Source of the DNA: Vibrio ulleungensis
GTDB lineage: Bacteria; Pseudomonadota; Gammaproteobacteria; Enterobacterales; Vibrionaceae
NCBI RefSeq assembly: GCF_016900875.1
Contig: NZ_JAFEUM010000001.1
Location: forward strand, 758,918 to 822,917
Length of the DNA: 64,000 nucleotides
Reading direction: 5' to 3'
Position 1 is the first letter of the stretch. Each line of letters opens with the position of its first letter. The position numbers were made by a program, and so were the translations under genes. The notes beneath the pieces were generated by a model. It was not told the DNA's origin. It ran no database searches and saw only the letters and a list, made by a program, of their open reading frames with translations. Of this stretch, positions 45,334 through 55,289 are shown piece by piece.

Positions 45334-46983
45334 ATGTTTAACAAAAGCGTTGTTTCTTCACTTGTTATCGGTTTGATGGCTGCGGGCTCTGCAATCGCAG
45401 ATACCTCAATCCAGCAAGGGGGCGAAGTTACTGTTCCTGCAATCGGTACAGGTTTCGTTGAAAACTTTAACCCATACACGGTTAAAGATTTGATGGGCGG
45501 TACTATGTACGAGCCACTTTTCATTCATAACGGTAAGACTGGTGAAATTGAACCTCGTTTGGCTGAATCAATCACCGTTGCTGATGACCTAATGTCTGTA
45601 ACCGTTAAAGTTCGCCCAGATTTAAAATGGTCTGACGGCACTCCACTGACTGCAGAAGATGTTGCTTACAGCTACAACCTGACTAAAGAGACTCGTGCAT
45701 TCGACGTAAAAGGAATTTGGGGTGACGCAGGTAAACTAGACAGCGTAACAGCAACCGATGCGACAACAGTTGTTTTCAAAATGAACGCTGCTGATTCGAC
45801 GTTTGTTTGGGGCTTAAAAGACTACTTCATCGTTCCTAAGCATATCTGGGGTGAAGTTGAAAACCTAACAACCTTTACTAACCCAAATCCAGTGGGTAAC
45901 GGACCTTTTACTGAAGTTGCACTTATGCGCGCACAGCAAATGAAACTGTGTCGTAACCCGCATTACTGGCAAGCAGCAGAAGGCCGTCCTTACCTAGATT
46001 GTGTTGTTGCTCGTTCATACAATGACAACTCTCAAATTCAAGCTGCACTAATGAAAGGTGAGATTGATTGGGGTTCAAACTTCATTGCCGATATCGACAA
46101 AACGTTTGTAGAAGCGGATCCAGAAAACAACCATTACTGGTACCCAGGTAACGATGCTATCCATCTTTACATGAACACTAAAACGGCGCCATTTGACAAC
46201 CTAGAAGTTCGTCGCGCCCTGTCGATGTCTCTTGATCGTGAATTGATCGTTGATATCGCAGCCTACGGTTACCCAACGCCTAACCATTACCTTGGCGGTC
46301 TAGGTGACTACTTTGACTCTTACGTCGATAAAGATATGGAGAAAAAATACTCTCAGTACACATCGTACGATCCAGAGCAAGCAGCGGCAATTCTAGACAA
46401 AGCAGGCTACACCGATAAAAACGGTGACGGCTTCCGTGAGCTACCAAATGGCGATGCAATTTCTTTCGACATTGAAGTCGTAAACGGTTGGACTGATTGG
46501 GTTCAAACAGTACAAATCGTAACAGAGATGTTTGAAGAAGTTGGCATTAAAGCCAATGTTAAAACAGTTGACTGGTCTGTATATGACAAGAACCTAAAAG
46601 ACGGCAACTACGCCATGTCTATCAACTGGTCAAACACAAACAATGCGCACCCAATCCAGTCTTACCAAGACTACTTTGCAGCGAGCGCTGTAGGGACTTC
46701 ATGGCACGCAAATCACGGCATTTTCTCTAAAGATATGTCTGACCTAATCGAATCTTTCGGTAGCACTAACGACGCGGCAGAGCAAACTCGAATCATCAAC
46801 ACGTTGCAAGAGTTTACCGCGGAAAACATGCCATTTATCCCGCTGTTCTCTAACGCAGTATGGTATCAGTACCGCACCGAGAAAGTAGTAGGTTGGCCAA
46901 ATGCGGAAAACCCGTACATTCACCCTAACTACTACCAAGCAGACAAGAAAGTGAAAATCTTCGACAACCTTCATCAGAAGTAA
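45334..46983 (+). CDS. ABC-transporter substrate-binding protein, family 5 (oligosaccharide)
   Basis: 549 residues from ATG 45334 (AAAAAGGA before it; a GTG at 45310 is upstream). Signal peptide ends Ser-Ala-Ile-Ala-Asp. It has the family-5 layout of DppA/OppA: NFNPYTVKDLMGGTMYEPL near the start, LRPDLKWSDGTPLTAEDVAYS-like run, then VRRALSMSLDRELI. In Vibrio, family-5 proteins in such operons bind chito- or cello-oligosaccharides rather than peptides. The LacI operators and the phosphorylase downstream point to beta-1,3-gluco-oligosaccharides here (inference). Abundant protein by codon choice. Confidence 0.87.
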   Translation: MFNKSVVSSLVIGLMAAGSAIADTSIQQGGEVTVPAIGTGFVENFNPYTVKDLMGGTMYEPLFIHNGKTGEIEPRLAESITVADDLMSVTVKVRPDLKWSDGTPLTAEDVAYSYNLTKETRAFDVKGIWGDAGKLDSVTATDATTVVFKMNAADSTFVWGLKDYFIVPKHIWGEVENLTTFTNPNPVGNGPFTEVALMRAQQMKLCRNPHYWQAAEGRPYLDCVVARSYNDNSQIQAALMKGEIDWGSNFIADIDKTFVEADPENNHYWYPGNDAIHLYMNTKTAPFDNLEVRRALSMSLDRELIVDIAAYGYPTPNHYLGGLGDYFDSYVDKDMEKKYSQYTSYDPEQAAAILDKAGYTDKNGDGFRELPNGDAISFDIEVVNGWTDWVQTVQIVTEMFEEVGIKANVKTVDWSVYDKNLKDGNYAMSINWSNTNNAHPIQSYQDYFAASAVGTSWHANHGIFSKDMSDLIESFGSTNDAAEQTRIINTLQEFTAENMPFIPLFSNAVWYQYRTEKVVGWPNAENPYIHPNYYQADKKVKIFDNLHQK

Positions 46984-47053
46984 TCGAATAGGGGAAGGCC
47001 ATCAGTAAGTTGGGACTGGTGGCTCTACCCACTCTATACAGTCAACCCCCTAG

Positions 47054-47093
47054 ACTCTCCTCGTTCCTCTCACTGTTGAGGCGGGAGGAGAGT
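47054..47093 (+). other. Hairpin between binding protein and permease genes
   Basis: Stem ACTCTCCTC (47054-47062) and GAGGAGAGT (47085-47093) with an inner CCTC/GAGG pair. Such elements after a binding-protein gene commonly stabilise its mRNA and lower permease expression. No T-tract. Confidence 0.6.
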
Positions 47094-47152
47094 TGCCCAA
47101 ACCTTTTTGATTTCGGTGTTTTGCCGGTTATAGCACTATCTTGGGATGTCTT

Positions 47153-48127
47153 ATGAATTTTATCGTTCGCCGCTTTAGTTTTTATCTAACGGCTTTTTTT
47201 GTGGCAATAACTTTTAACTTTTTCTTGCCACGCATAATGCCAGGAAGCCCCGTCGACGCTCTTTTTGCAGCAGCTGGTGGCAAAATGGATCTTTCTCAAA
47301 TGGAAGCCGTTAAAGAAATGTACGGCTTTGTCGATGGCTCTCTTGCAGAGCAATACTTTGCCTACATTAAAAGTGTATTCACTTTAGACCTAGGGCCATC
47401 GGTATTGATGTTTCCTACAGAAGTGACCCACGTTATTGGTATGGCGCTTCCGTGGACCATGTTCCTTGCACTTGGTTCTCTGATAGTCGCGCTGATCATT
47501 GGAGTAAGCATTGGTACTTACGCATCTTACCGACGTGAAGGCTTTTTTGGACAAGTCGTTCCGCCTGTATTGGCGTTCATCAGTAACTTTCCTTATGTTG
47601 TTACCGCGCTATTGCTGTTCTACATTTTCGGTCTAAAAATGGAGTTGTTCCCGCTTGGCTACACCTATGATCCTAACTTAGTACCTGGATTTACTTGGGA
47701 GTTCATTAGCAACGTGGCCTATCACGCAGTGCTACCAATGGGTTCGATGATATTAGTCGGTATTGCAACATGGGTATTTAACATGCGTAATGCGATGATC
47801 AATGTGTTGGGCGAAGACTACGTCACCATGGCGGAAGCGAAAGGCTTAACCAGTTTTAGAGTGATGTATCGCTATGCTGGACGCAACGCAATATTACCTG
47901 TTGCAACCGCTATTGCGATGGCGATTGGTTTCTCTTTCGCGGGCTCGATTTTGACGGAAGTGGTGTTTAACTACCAAGGCCTTGGCAACATTTTGCTAAA
48001 AGCGATCACCGCGCGTGACTACCCGCTTATTCAAGCCATTCTACTTATCTTAGTGTCTGCGGTACTGACCGCAAACTTTGTCGCCGACCTGTTATACGTA
48101 TGGCTTGACCCACGTATCGACGAATAA
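47153..48127 (+). CDS. ABC-transporter permease, DppB type
   Basis: 324 residues from ATG 47153 with TTGGGA before it. Six hydrophobic helices; the first (FYLTAFFVAITFNFFLPRIMPGSPVD) and the EAA-loop region (EDYVTMAEAKGLTSFRVMYRYAGRNAILP) are the DppB hallmarks. It forms the inner-membrane channel with the next permease. Substrate inferred as gluco-oligosaccharides from the operon. Confidence 0.9.
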   Translation: MNFIVRRFSFYLTAFFVAITFNFFLPRIMPGSPVDALFAAAGGKMDLSQMEAVKEMYGFVDGSLAEQYFAYIKSVFTLDLGPSVLMFPTEVTHVIGMALPWTMFLALGSLIVALIIGVSIGTYASYRREGFFGQVVPPVLAFISNFPYVVTALLLFYIFGLKMELFPLGYTYDPNLVPGFTWEFISNVAYHAVLPMGSMILVGIATWVFNMRNAMINVLGEDYVTMAEAKGLTSFRVMYRYAGRNAILPVATAIAMAIGFSFAGSILTEVVFNYQGLGNILLKAITARDYPLIQAILLILVSAVLTANFVADLLYVWLDPRIDE

Positions 48128-48153
48128 CGCAGTAGCAGAGAAAGAGAACAATT

Positions 48154-49137
48154 ATGAACAAATTAACTGCAAGCATGGATACGTCGAAGATTCCGGCGTC
48201 TCGCCCAAAAAACTTAGCGACCTCATTTCGCAAATGGAAGCACATTCTTAAGAACTTCTTCCATGGTAATCCGCCAGCGATCATAGGTACTTTTTTAATT
48301 ACTATCATTTTGGCTGGTGCGTTGTTTTCTCCAGTATTGATGACTCACAACCCAGAAAAACGTGTCGCTAGACCACACCAAGAACCAAGCTCTGAGTACC
48401 TACTGGGTACAACTCGAAGTGGCCGTGACGTGTACAGCCAAGTGCTGCATGGCGGTAAGAAAACACTAACCGTTGCTTTGACTGCTGGTGTTATCGCCAT
48501 GACATTGGCTGTTATTGTTGGTGTTACCTCAGGATACATGGGCGGTAAGGTTGACGAGTGGCTTAACTTTATCACCAACGTATTTTTGGTCTTCCCTCAG
48601 TTACCTCTTTTGATAGTGCTCGCCGCATTCTTGGGGCAAGTAGGGTCCCTGGTAATAACGCTGTTGCTAGGATTTACCTCCTGGCCATGGGGCGCAAGGG
48701 TTATCCGCTCGCAAACCCTAGCACTGCGTAATAAAGAGTACATCATCTCTGCAGAAGTGATGGGTGAGTCTAAATTACGCATCATCTTTGTAGAAATTTT
48801 ACCTAACCTTACCTCAATTGTGTTTGGTGGCTTTCTTGGCGCGGTTATCTACGCTATGGGTGCAGAAGCGGGTCTTGGCATCTTAGGTTTGGGCGATGCA
48901 ACTGAAGTCAGCTGGGGCTCAATGCTTTACTGGGCACAAACTTCAGCAGCGCTATACACAGGCGCATGGTGGGAAATGATTGTTCCTGCAATTGCTTTAG
49001 CTGTGACAGGTGGTGCATTGGCACTGATCAATATGTCCATTGACCAAGTAAGTAATCCAAAACTGAAAACAGGCGCGCACATGAAACTGTGGGCGAAAAT
49101 GAAAAAAGAAGCAGATAAGCGTCGAGGTCTAGCATGA
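48154..49137 (+). CDS. ABC-transporter permease, DppC type
   Basis: 327 residues. An N-terminal helix (about 45-65) is followed by HLLG-type DppC text (EYLLGTTRSGRDVYSQVLHGGKKTL) and an EAA loop (NKEYIISAEVMGESKLRIIFVEILPNL). Partner of the DppB-type permease. Its last 4 bases overlap the first ATPase gene. Confidence 0.9.
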   Translation: MNKLTASMDTSKIPASRPKNLATSFRKWKHILKNFFHGNPPAIIGTFLITIILAGALFSPVLMTHNPEKRVARPHQEPSSEYLLGTTRSGRDVYSQVLHGGKKTLTVALTAGVIAMTLAVIVGVTSGYMGGKVDEWLNFITNVFLVFPQLPLLIVLAAFLGQVGSLVITLLLGFTSWPWGARVIRSQTLALRNKEYIISAEVMGESKLRIIFVEILPNLTSIVFGGFLGAVIYAMGAEAGLGILGLGDATEVSWGSMLYWAQTSAALYTGAWWEMIVPAIALAVTGGALALINMSIDQVSNPKLKTGAHMKLWAKMKKEADKRRGLA

Positions 49138-50126
49138 GCCAGCCATTATTAGAAATTAACAACTTGTGCGTGGACTACGTCTCTCCAAATGGTGTGGCAC
49201 GTGCGGTTAACAACGTCAGCTTAGAAATTATGCCTGGTGAAACCTTAGGCATTGCCGGCGAGTCAGGGTGCGGTAAGAGTACCTTAGCATTCGCTATAGC
49301 TAGGCTGCACAAAGCGCCAGCACTCATCTCTGAGGGCGAAATCCTTTACAAAGGTACTGACATTCTAAAAATGAATGACCGTGCACTGCGTAAATTCCGT
49401 TGGAACGAAACATCGCTGGTATTCCAGAGCGCAATGAACTCGTTAAACCCAGTTATCACCATTGGTGAACAGCTCATCGATGTGATCATTGCCCATAAAA
49501 ACGTGCCTTATACACAAGCACGCGAGAAAGCGGTTGAGTTACTGGGCATTGTCGGTATTCACGGCGACCGCCTTAAGAGTTTCCCACACCAATTGTCCGG
49601 CGGTATGCGTCAACGTGTGGTTATTGCGATTGCACTGGCACTAGAGCCTAAGCTGATCATCATGGATGAGCCTACTACTGCACTGGATGTTGTGGTAGAA
49701 CGCGAAATCTTGAATGAGCTTTATGACCTAAAAACCAAATTCGGATTCTCGATTTTATTTATCTCGCACGACTTGAGCTTAATGGGTGAGATTGCGGATC
49801 GAATCGGTGTGATGTACGCAGGTAATCTTATTGAAATTGGTGAAGCAGAAAAAGTGTTTAACGACCCTGTCCACCCGTATTCAAAAGGTTTGGTTGCTTC
49901 GTTCCCAAGTATCCATGGGCCAAAAGAGCGCTTGTATGGCATCCCGGGTAACCCTGTGAATCTACTTAATTTGCCTCAAGGCTGTAACTTCCAAGACCGT
50001 TGCAACGACTGCGTTGCAGCATGTAAGCAAGTCGATCCTCAGCTCATTGAAGTGAGTCAAGACTACCACGCAGCGTGCAACTTACTCACTGCCTCACACA
50101 CTATTGCCCACGGAGAAGTACGATGA
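49134..50126 (+). CDS. ABC-transporter ATPase, OppD/DppD type
   Basis: 330 residues. Walker A GESGCGKST (about 39-47), signature LSGGMRQRV, Walker B LIIMDEPTTALDV, then switch His in FISHDL. The C-terminal OppD extension includes the conserved LRYSI-like NLPQGCNFQDRCNDC with four Cys, which in this family can carry an Fe-S cluster. It overlaps both neighbours by 4 bases, so translation is coupled. Confidence 0.92.
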   Translation: MSQPLLEINNLCVDYVSPNGVARAVNNVSLEIMPGETLGIAGESGCGKSTLAFAIARLHKAPALISEGEILYKGTDILKMNDRALRKFRWNETSLVFQSAMNSLNPVITIGEQLIDVIIAHKNVPYTQAREKAVELLGIVGIHGDRLKSFPHQLSGGMRQRVVIAIALALEPKLIIMDEPTTALDVVVEREILNELYDLKTKFGFSILFISHDLSLMGEIADRIGVMYAGNLIEIGEAEKVFNDPVHPYSKGLVASFPSIHGPKERLYGIPGNPVNLLNLPQGCNFQDRCNDCVAACKQVDPQLIEVSQDYHAACNLLTASHTIAHGEVR

Positions 50127-51103
50127 ATAACGGTCAAGAAGTGATTCTTTCGGTTAAAAACCTAGTTAAAGATTTCCGTGTTGGTACCAGTAAGAAAAAA
50201 GACGCGTACATGCGCGCTGTGAACGATGTATCGTTTGATCTTTGCAAGGGCGAAGCACTTGCGATAGTGGGCGAGTCCGGTTCTGGTAAAAGTACTGGTG
50301 CCCGTGTTCTTACTCGAATTTACGACGCTACAGATGGGCAGATTGAGTTTAAAGGCCAGCCTATCGATGACTACATTGAAGAAAATGGGACGCTAGAGTA
50401 TGCACGTCAGGTGCAGATGATCTTCCAGGACCCATTTGGCTCGCTTAATCCGGTGCATACAATCCACCACCATATTGCTCGACCATTACAGATCCACAAC
50501 CGAGTAGGGACTGAGCACATTGATCAGTTGGTGTATCAGCTTCTTGAGCTTGTTGGTTTGACGCCTGTTGTTGAAACGGCTGAAAAATATCCGCACGAGC
50601 TTAGTGGTGGTCAACGCCAGCGCGTTGCTATTGCCCGCGCGATTGCGGTTGACCCAGAAGTTATTTTGGCGGATGAGCCTATTTCGATGCTTGATGTATC
50701 CGTACGATTGGGCATTTTGAACTTAATGGCGGATTTAAAAGATAAGCACGGCATTTCGTTTATGTACATCACGCACGACATCGCTACCGCACGTTACTTT
50801 GCTGAGAAGACCGCAGTAATGTACGTCGGACATATGGTGGAGTGGGGTAACAGCGACAAAGTAACGCAAACCCCAAAACATCCTTATACCCAGTTATTGC
50901 TATCAGCAGTACCAGAGCCGGGTCGTGGTGGGCGTCGCGAACTTGGTGCGAAGAAAGGTGAAATTCCACTTTGGAAGCCAGACAGTCAAGGGTGCCCATT
51001 TGCTGCGCGTTGCCCACGTGCAGTCGAGAAGTGTCAAGGTGATTTCCCTGGCATTACTCAGTTGGCAGAGGACCACTTTATTCGCTGTCATAACCCGCAA
51101 TAA
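50123..51103 (+). CDS. ABC-transporter ATPase, OppF/DppF type
   Basis: 326 residues from ATG 50123, which overlaps the previous stop as ATGA; the track-length frame from 50075 would overlap by 50 bases and is not preferred. Walker A GESGSGKST, signature LSGGQRQRV, Walker B VILADEPISMLDV, and a C-terminal CPFAARCPRAVEKC cluster. It pairs with the OppD-type ATPase to power the importer. Confidence 0.92.
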   Translation: MNNGQEVILSVKNLVKDFRVGTSKKKDAYMRAVNDVSFDLCKGEALAIVGESGSGKSTGARVLTRIYDATDGQIEFKGQPIDDYIEENGTLEYARQVQMIFQDPFGSLNPVHTIHHHIARPLQIHNRVGTEHIDQLVYQLLELVGLTPVVETAEKYPHELSGGQRQRVAIARAIAVDPEVILADEPISMLDVSVRLGILNLMADLKDKHGISFMYITHDIATARYFAEKTAVMYVGHMVEWGNSDKVTQTPKHPYTQLLLSAVPEPGRGGRRELGAKKGEIPLWKPDSQGCPFAARCPRAVEKCQGDFPGITQLAEDHFIRCHNPQ

Positions 51104-51280
51104 TTCCTTAATAGAAAAGCGGTTATAGTGTTCTCTATACCACAGTATTGTTTACCGTTGCTGTCTATACTGGCAATGGTAAACAACAATTATCTCAGAA
51201 TCTTTGGAGAGTGTATTAAGCAACATGTATTGCTCCTTTCTAAAGACGAAATTTTTTATTTTTAATTTTTGGAGCATTTC

Positions 51281-54200
51281 ATGACAATGCAAGCAGCACC
51301 TAATACCACCGTTCAAGGTGAGTTTGTCACGCTCAATAATGAGCGTTTCTACAAGATCGGCAATGTCGATCATATGAACCCATTTTTTATCAGTGTGGTT
51401 TCCGCCAGTGACCATTGGTTGTTTATTTCATCGACCGGTTCACTGTCTGCGGGTCGAATTCGCCCCGAAAATGCTCTATTTCCATACAAGTCGGTAGACT
51501 ACATTCACGAAAGTGCTGACAACACCGGCGCAAAATCTATTTTTAAAGTTCGTCAACAAAGTGGCGTATCGATGTGGGAACCGTTTAACCCTCATCATGA
51601 CGGCTTATACGAGGTTGAACGTAACCTCTATAAAAATGCCATTGGCGACAAAATTGTTTTTGAAGAAACGAACCACTCTCTAGGGCTTCGTTTTCAATAT
51701 AGCTGGAGCAGCAGTGAGCAATTTGGTTTCGTGCGTCGCTCAGAGCTAACCAACCTTACCCAAGCTACTGTTGAAGTTGAAATGCTCGACGGTATTCAGA
51801 ACCTTTTACCACCAGGTGCACCGCTAGGCGCATTGCAAACGCGTAGCGCATTGGTTGATGCCTACAAATGGAACGAAAAGGTCGAAGATTCAAGCCTTGC
51901 GCTTTACACCATGTACGCCAAACTGAGCGATCGAGCTGACCCTGCTGAATCACTATTGGCGACAACGGTCTTTAGCATCGATAGCGACGCAAGCCAAGTG
52001 TTACTTAGCAGCCAGCAAGTTACGGCATTTAGAAAAGGGCGCGCGATCACGGCCGAAACACTCACTAAAGGTGTTCGTGGCAGTTACTTGATCCATAAAA
52101 CCGTCGCTCTTGGTGCGGGCAGCAGTAACAGCTGGAGCATTGTGGCCGATATCGATAAAAGCCATAAAGACGTCGCACAACTACGCGATACTCTAAAAGT
52201 GCCTGTGGACACAGCGCGTTTGGTTGAACAAAGTATCACCGAGAACCAAACAGAACTGGTTAACCTTATGTCTGGTGCGGATGCTTGGCAGTGCACGGCT
52301 CAAGAGAACACTACCGTTCACCACTATGCGAACGTGCTGTTTAATAACATGCGCGGCGGCGTAATTGAAAACAACTACCAGATAGATAAAGCAGACGTAG
52401 TGAAAACGCTGACTGCCTACAACCAGCAGGTCATGCAAAATCAAACCGAGTTTGTGAGCAATTTAGAAAGCGAATTGACTCATGCAGAGTTGATTGCTGC
52501 AGCTAAGAAAACCGGTGATCAACAACTGGTTCGTCTTTGTTACGAATACTTACCGCTAACCTTTGGCCGACGTCATGGTGACCCAAGTCGTCCATGGAAC
52601 CACTACGAAATTAAGCTAAAAGATGAAAACGGCGATCGTCTATTGTCTTACCAAGGCAACTGGCGTGACATCTTCCAAAACTGGGAAGCAATGGCATTAA
52701 GCTACCCAGGTTTTATTGGGTCGTTTATCGCTAAGTTTGTGAATGCCTCTACTGCCGATGGTTACAATCCATACCGCATTACCAAACAAGGTATCGATTG
52801 GGAGATCCTTGACCCAACAGACCCGTGGAGCAACATCGGATACTGGGGTGATCATCAGATCATTTATTTGCTTAAGTTCCTAGAACTGGCAGACAAATTT
52901 GATCGTGAAGCATTGATCAACATGCTGACTGAAGACCAGTTTAGCTACGCACATGTTCCATACGAAATCTGTGGCGTTGACGGCTTGTTCGCTAACCCTA
53001 AAGACACCGTAAGCTTTAACCAGCAGAAGCAAGATTTTATTGACGAGAAAGTCGCGAAACTTGGCAGTGACGGTCGTTTGATGCTAAATAGCGATGACAC
53101 GGTTTACCAAGTGAACTTGCTTGAGAAAGTGCTTGTTCCATTACTTAGCAAACTGAGTAACTTGGTGGTTGATGGTGGTATTTGGCTCAACACCCAACGC
53201 CCAGAATGGAACGACGCCAACAATGCCATTGTCGGTAACGGCCTATCAATGGTGACCTTGTACTATATGCGTCGCTATGTAGCGTTTATGCAGCAAATTG
53301 TCGCGGCATTGCCAAGCAACGCACAATTGTCGGCTGAGGTTGTACAGTGGATTAACACCACCTCTACCATTTTGAATGAGACGTCTCAAGCGATCTCTGA
53401 AGGCGAAATGGATGGTGAGCGTCGTATGCTAGTGCTTAAGCAATTGGCAGGTGCGGCCGAGCTATACCGCGTTAACGTGTATGAAGCGGGCTTTAGTGGT
53501 AAACAATCTATAGACACCCAGACAGTGTCGGAGTTACTGACTGTTAGTTTGGAGATTTTAGACAGCAGCATTCGTAATAACTTACGTGAAGATGGATTGT
53601 ACAACGCATACAACATTCTCACTTACACCGATAATGCACTGAACATTGAAGAGCTGTACCCAATGTTGGAAGGGCAGGTGTCGGTACTGAGTTCTGGGCT
53701 ACTAACGCCAGAACAAAGCATTGAGTTAATCGAAACGCTGTTTGCTAGTGAGATGTACCGAGAAGATCAAGACAGCTTTATGTTGTATCCAGATCGCGAC
53801 CTATCGAGCTTCTTGGCTAAAAACCAGATCCCAGCAGCAACCCTTGAGCAAAGTAAGCTGCTATCAAGCATGCTAGAAAACGGCGATCGTCGACTGGTCG
53901 AAGCTGACCTAAATGGCGCATTGCACTTTAACGCGCAGTTTGAAAATGTAGGTTACCTGCGTGACGCCATTGTGAAAGTAAAAGGCGATTATGTTGATGC
54001 TTCAGAGCAAGATTGGCAGCAGGTAGAAGGCATCTTTGAAGAGGTCTTTAACCACAAAGCCTTTACTGGCCGTTCTGGTACTATGTTTGGTTACGAAGGT
54101 TTGGGGTGTATCTACTGGCATATGGTGTCAAAACTGTTGCTTGCGACTCAAGAAAACTACTTGCTCGCATTGGAACAAGATGCACCAAGTGAGGTAGTGG

Positions 54201-54700
54201 CAGGGCTTGCTAAATACTACTACCGAGTGCGCGATGGTATTGGTTTTAATAAGAGTGCTGAAAACTATGGTGCATTCCCAACTGACCCATACTCTCACAC
54301 GCCAAAACAAGCCGGCGCTCAACAACCGGGTATGACAGGCCAGGTGAAAGAAGAAATCTTAACGCGCTTTGTCGAATTGGGTCTATTTGTCGAAGGTGGG
54401 CAAGTCAGTATTTCACCAACGTTGTTAAACCGCGATGAACTGTTGCAAGAAAAAGCGGTTTATCAATTCCAAAACGTTCAAGGTGAAACCTGTGACATTG
54501 AACTAGCGGCAGGCCAACTTGGCTATAGCTATTGCCAAGTACCTTTTGTGTACACGGCTGCTCAGGATAGTGCAATTACGGTTATATTGGCCAATGGTGA
54601 GTCATTGTCTATGTCAGACATGACGCTTACTAAGGAAGTATCGTCGTCTATTTTCAATCGTGACGGAAAAGTGTTACGTGTTGAAGTGTCAATCGCGTAG
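51281..54700 (+). CDS. Beta-1,3-glucan phosphorylase-like enzyme (GH149/GH161/GH94 clan)
   Basis: 1139 residues from ATG 51281 (GGAG at 51271-51274). No signal peptide, so cytoplasmic. The N-terminal beta-sandwich (about 10-320) and helical linker precede an (alpha/alpha)6 barrel. The likely catalytic stretch is GNWRDIFQNWEA near residue 457, parallel to the GDWND catalytic Asp of cellobiose phosphorylase; other marks are FGRRHGDPSRPWN, WSNIGYWGDHQI and FGYEGLGCIYWHMVSK. The length is about 300 residues more than GH94 cellobiose phosphorylase and fits the beta-1,3-glucan phosphorylases of GH149 and GH161. It would release glucose-1-phosphate from imported laminari-oligosaccharides. Which of the two families applies cannot be settled by eye. 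Confidence 0.75.
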   Translation: MTMQAAPNTTVQGEFVTLNNERFYKIGNVDHMNPFFISVVSASDHWLFISSTGSLSAGRIRPENALFPYKSVDYIHESADNTGAKSIFKVRQQSGVSMWEPFNPHHDGLYEVERNLYKNAIGDKIVFEETNHSLGLRFQYSWSSSEQFGFVRRSELTNLTQATVEVEMLDGIQNLLPPGAPLGALQTRSALVDAYKWNEKVEDSSLALYTMYAKLSDRADPAESLLATTVFSIDSDASQVLLSSQQVTAFRKGRAITAETLTKGVRGSYLIHKTVALGAGSSNSWSIVADIDKSHKDVAQLRDTLKVPVDTARLVEQSITENQTELVNLMSGADAWQCTAQENTTVHHYANVLFNNMRGGVIENNYQIDKADVVKTLTAYNQQVMQNQTEFVSNLESELTHAELIAAAKKTGDQQLVRLCYEYLPLTFGRRHGDPSRPWNHYEIKLKDENGDRLLSYQGNWRDIFQNWEAMALSYPGFIGSFIAKFVNASTADGYNPYRITKQGIDWEILDPTDPWSNIGYWGDHQIIYLLKFLELADKFDREALINMLTEDQFSYAHVPYEICGVDGLFANPKDTVSFNQQKQDFIDEKVAKLGSDGRLMLNSDDTVYQVNLLEKVLVPLLSKLSNLVVDGGIWLNTQRPEWNDANNAIVGNGLSMVTLYYMRRYVAFMQQIVAALPSNAQLSAEVVQWINTTSTILNETSQAISEGEMDGERRMLVLKQLAGAAELYRVNVYEAGFSGKQSIDTQTVSELLTVSLEILDSSIRNNLREDGLYNAYNILTYTDNALNIEELYPMLEGQVSVLSSGLLTPEQSIELIETLFASEMYREDQDSFMLYPDRDLSSFLAKNQIPAATLEQSKLLSSMLENGDRRLVEADLNGALHFNAQFENVGYLRDAIVKVKGDYVDASEQDWQQVEGIFEEVFNHKAFTGRSGTMFGYEGLGCIYWHMVSKLLLATQENYLLALEQDAPSEVVAGLAKYYYRVRDGIGFNKSAENYGAFPTDPYSHTPKQAGAQQPGMTGQVKEEILTRFVELGLFVEGGQVSISPTLLNRDELLQEKAVYQFQNVQGETCDIELAAGQLGYSYCQVPFVYTAAQDSAITVILANGESLSMSDMTLTKEVSSSIFNRDGKVLRVEVSIA

Positions 54701-54716
54701 AACATTCACAAGATAG

Positions 54717-54748
54717 AAAAGCCAGTGACTTGTCACTGGCTTTTTTTT
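54717..54748 (+). terminator. Terminator of the ABC-phosphorylase operon
   Basis: Stem GCCAGTGAC (54721-54729) and GTCACTGGC (54732-54740), loop TT, flanked by AAAA on the left and eight T on the right. Very strong intrinsic terminator. Confidence 0.95.
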
Positions 54749-54850
54749 GTCTTTAATTTTTGACCGTGACCCGTACTAAATTAGCTTTGCACGGATAATT
54801 TTAGGTGTTGTAAACGCCCAACTAAGTGACCACATAGACGTCCATTAAGG

Positions 54851-54988
54851 TTAACGTTGGTCTTTGTTTTTTTGTGCTTCGCGCACTTTATCGTGACTCC
54901 ATTTAGAAAGCTGTGGCGAATACAGTGCTAATAAACCGATGATTACGCCGGTTACCAGAATAGTAAGTAATACCAGTGTGCTACTCAT
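54851..54988 (-). CDS. 45-residue single-helix membrane protein
   Basis: A short gene: ATG at 54988, TAA at 54851, with a strong site AGGTGA 6 bases before the ATG. The product has a hydrophobic helix at residues 4-22 (TLVLLTILVTGVIIGLLAL) and a charged C-terminal tail (WSHDKVREAQKNKDQR). The helix-then-basic-tail form suggests a small regulator or assembly factor of an inner-membrane complex. I do not recognise a named family. Coding evidence is the ribosome site, the intact frame and the amphipathic composition. Confidence 0.7.
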   Translation of the reverse strand: MSSTLVLLTILVTGVIIGLLALYSPQLSKWSHDKVREAQKNKDQR

Positions 54989-55289
54989 GATGCGTCACCT
55001 AGTTATTGTGTTTTACCCGTTAACTCAAGAGTGTTGATAGCATTTGAACATTTGTCGTCGAATGCTACTTTACCACCACAATAAAAAGTCCAAAGTGATT
55101 AGCCTTGGGCGTTTATACTCGCGAATGGGAATCCCAGAAGCGTTTACATTCTAGGCAGGTTCAGTGCTTTTGTCTTTTACGTCGATTTTTGCTGAATGTG
55201 AATATTTAGTAGTAAGCGTTCTGATGTTGAGCTTTTGTTCCTGCTAGAGCTTGTTAATCACTGCGAGACTCACATTGATACTGTGTTTC
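54989..55289. other. Intergenic region
   Basis: About 300 bases upstream of the small gene and downstream of the next. No gene, palindrome or RNA fold was recognised. Confidence 0.4.

Noticed and set aside
51108..51128. AAAAGCGGTTATAG resembles half of the LacI operator before the phosphorylase gene
   Set aside because: Only the centre fits; the outer AAAG/CTTT arms are missing.
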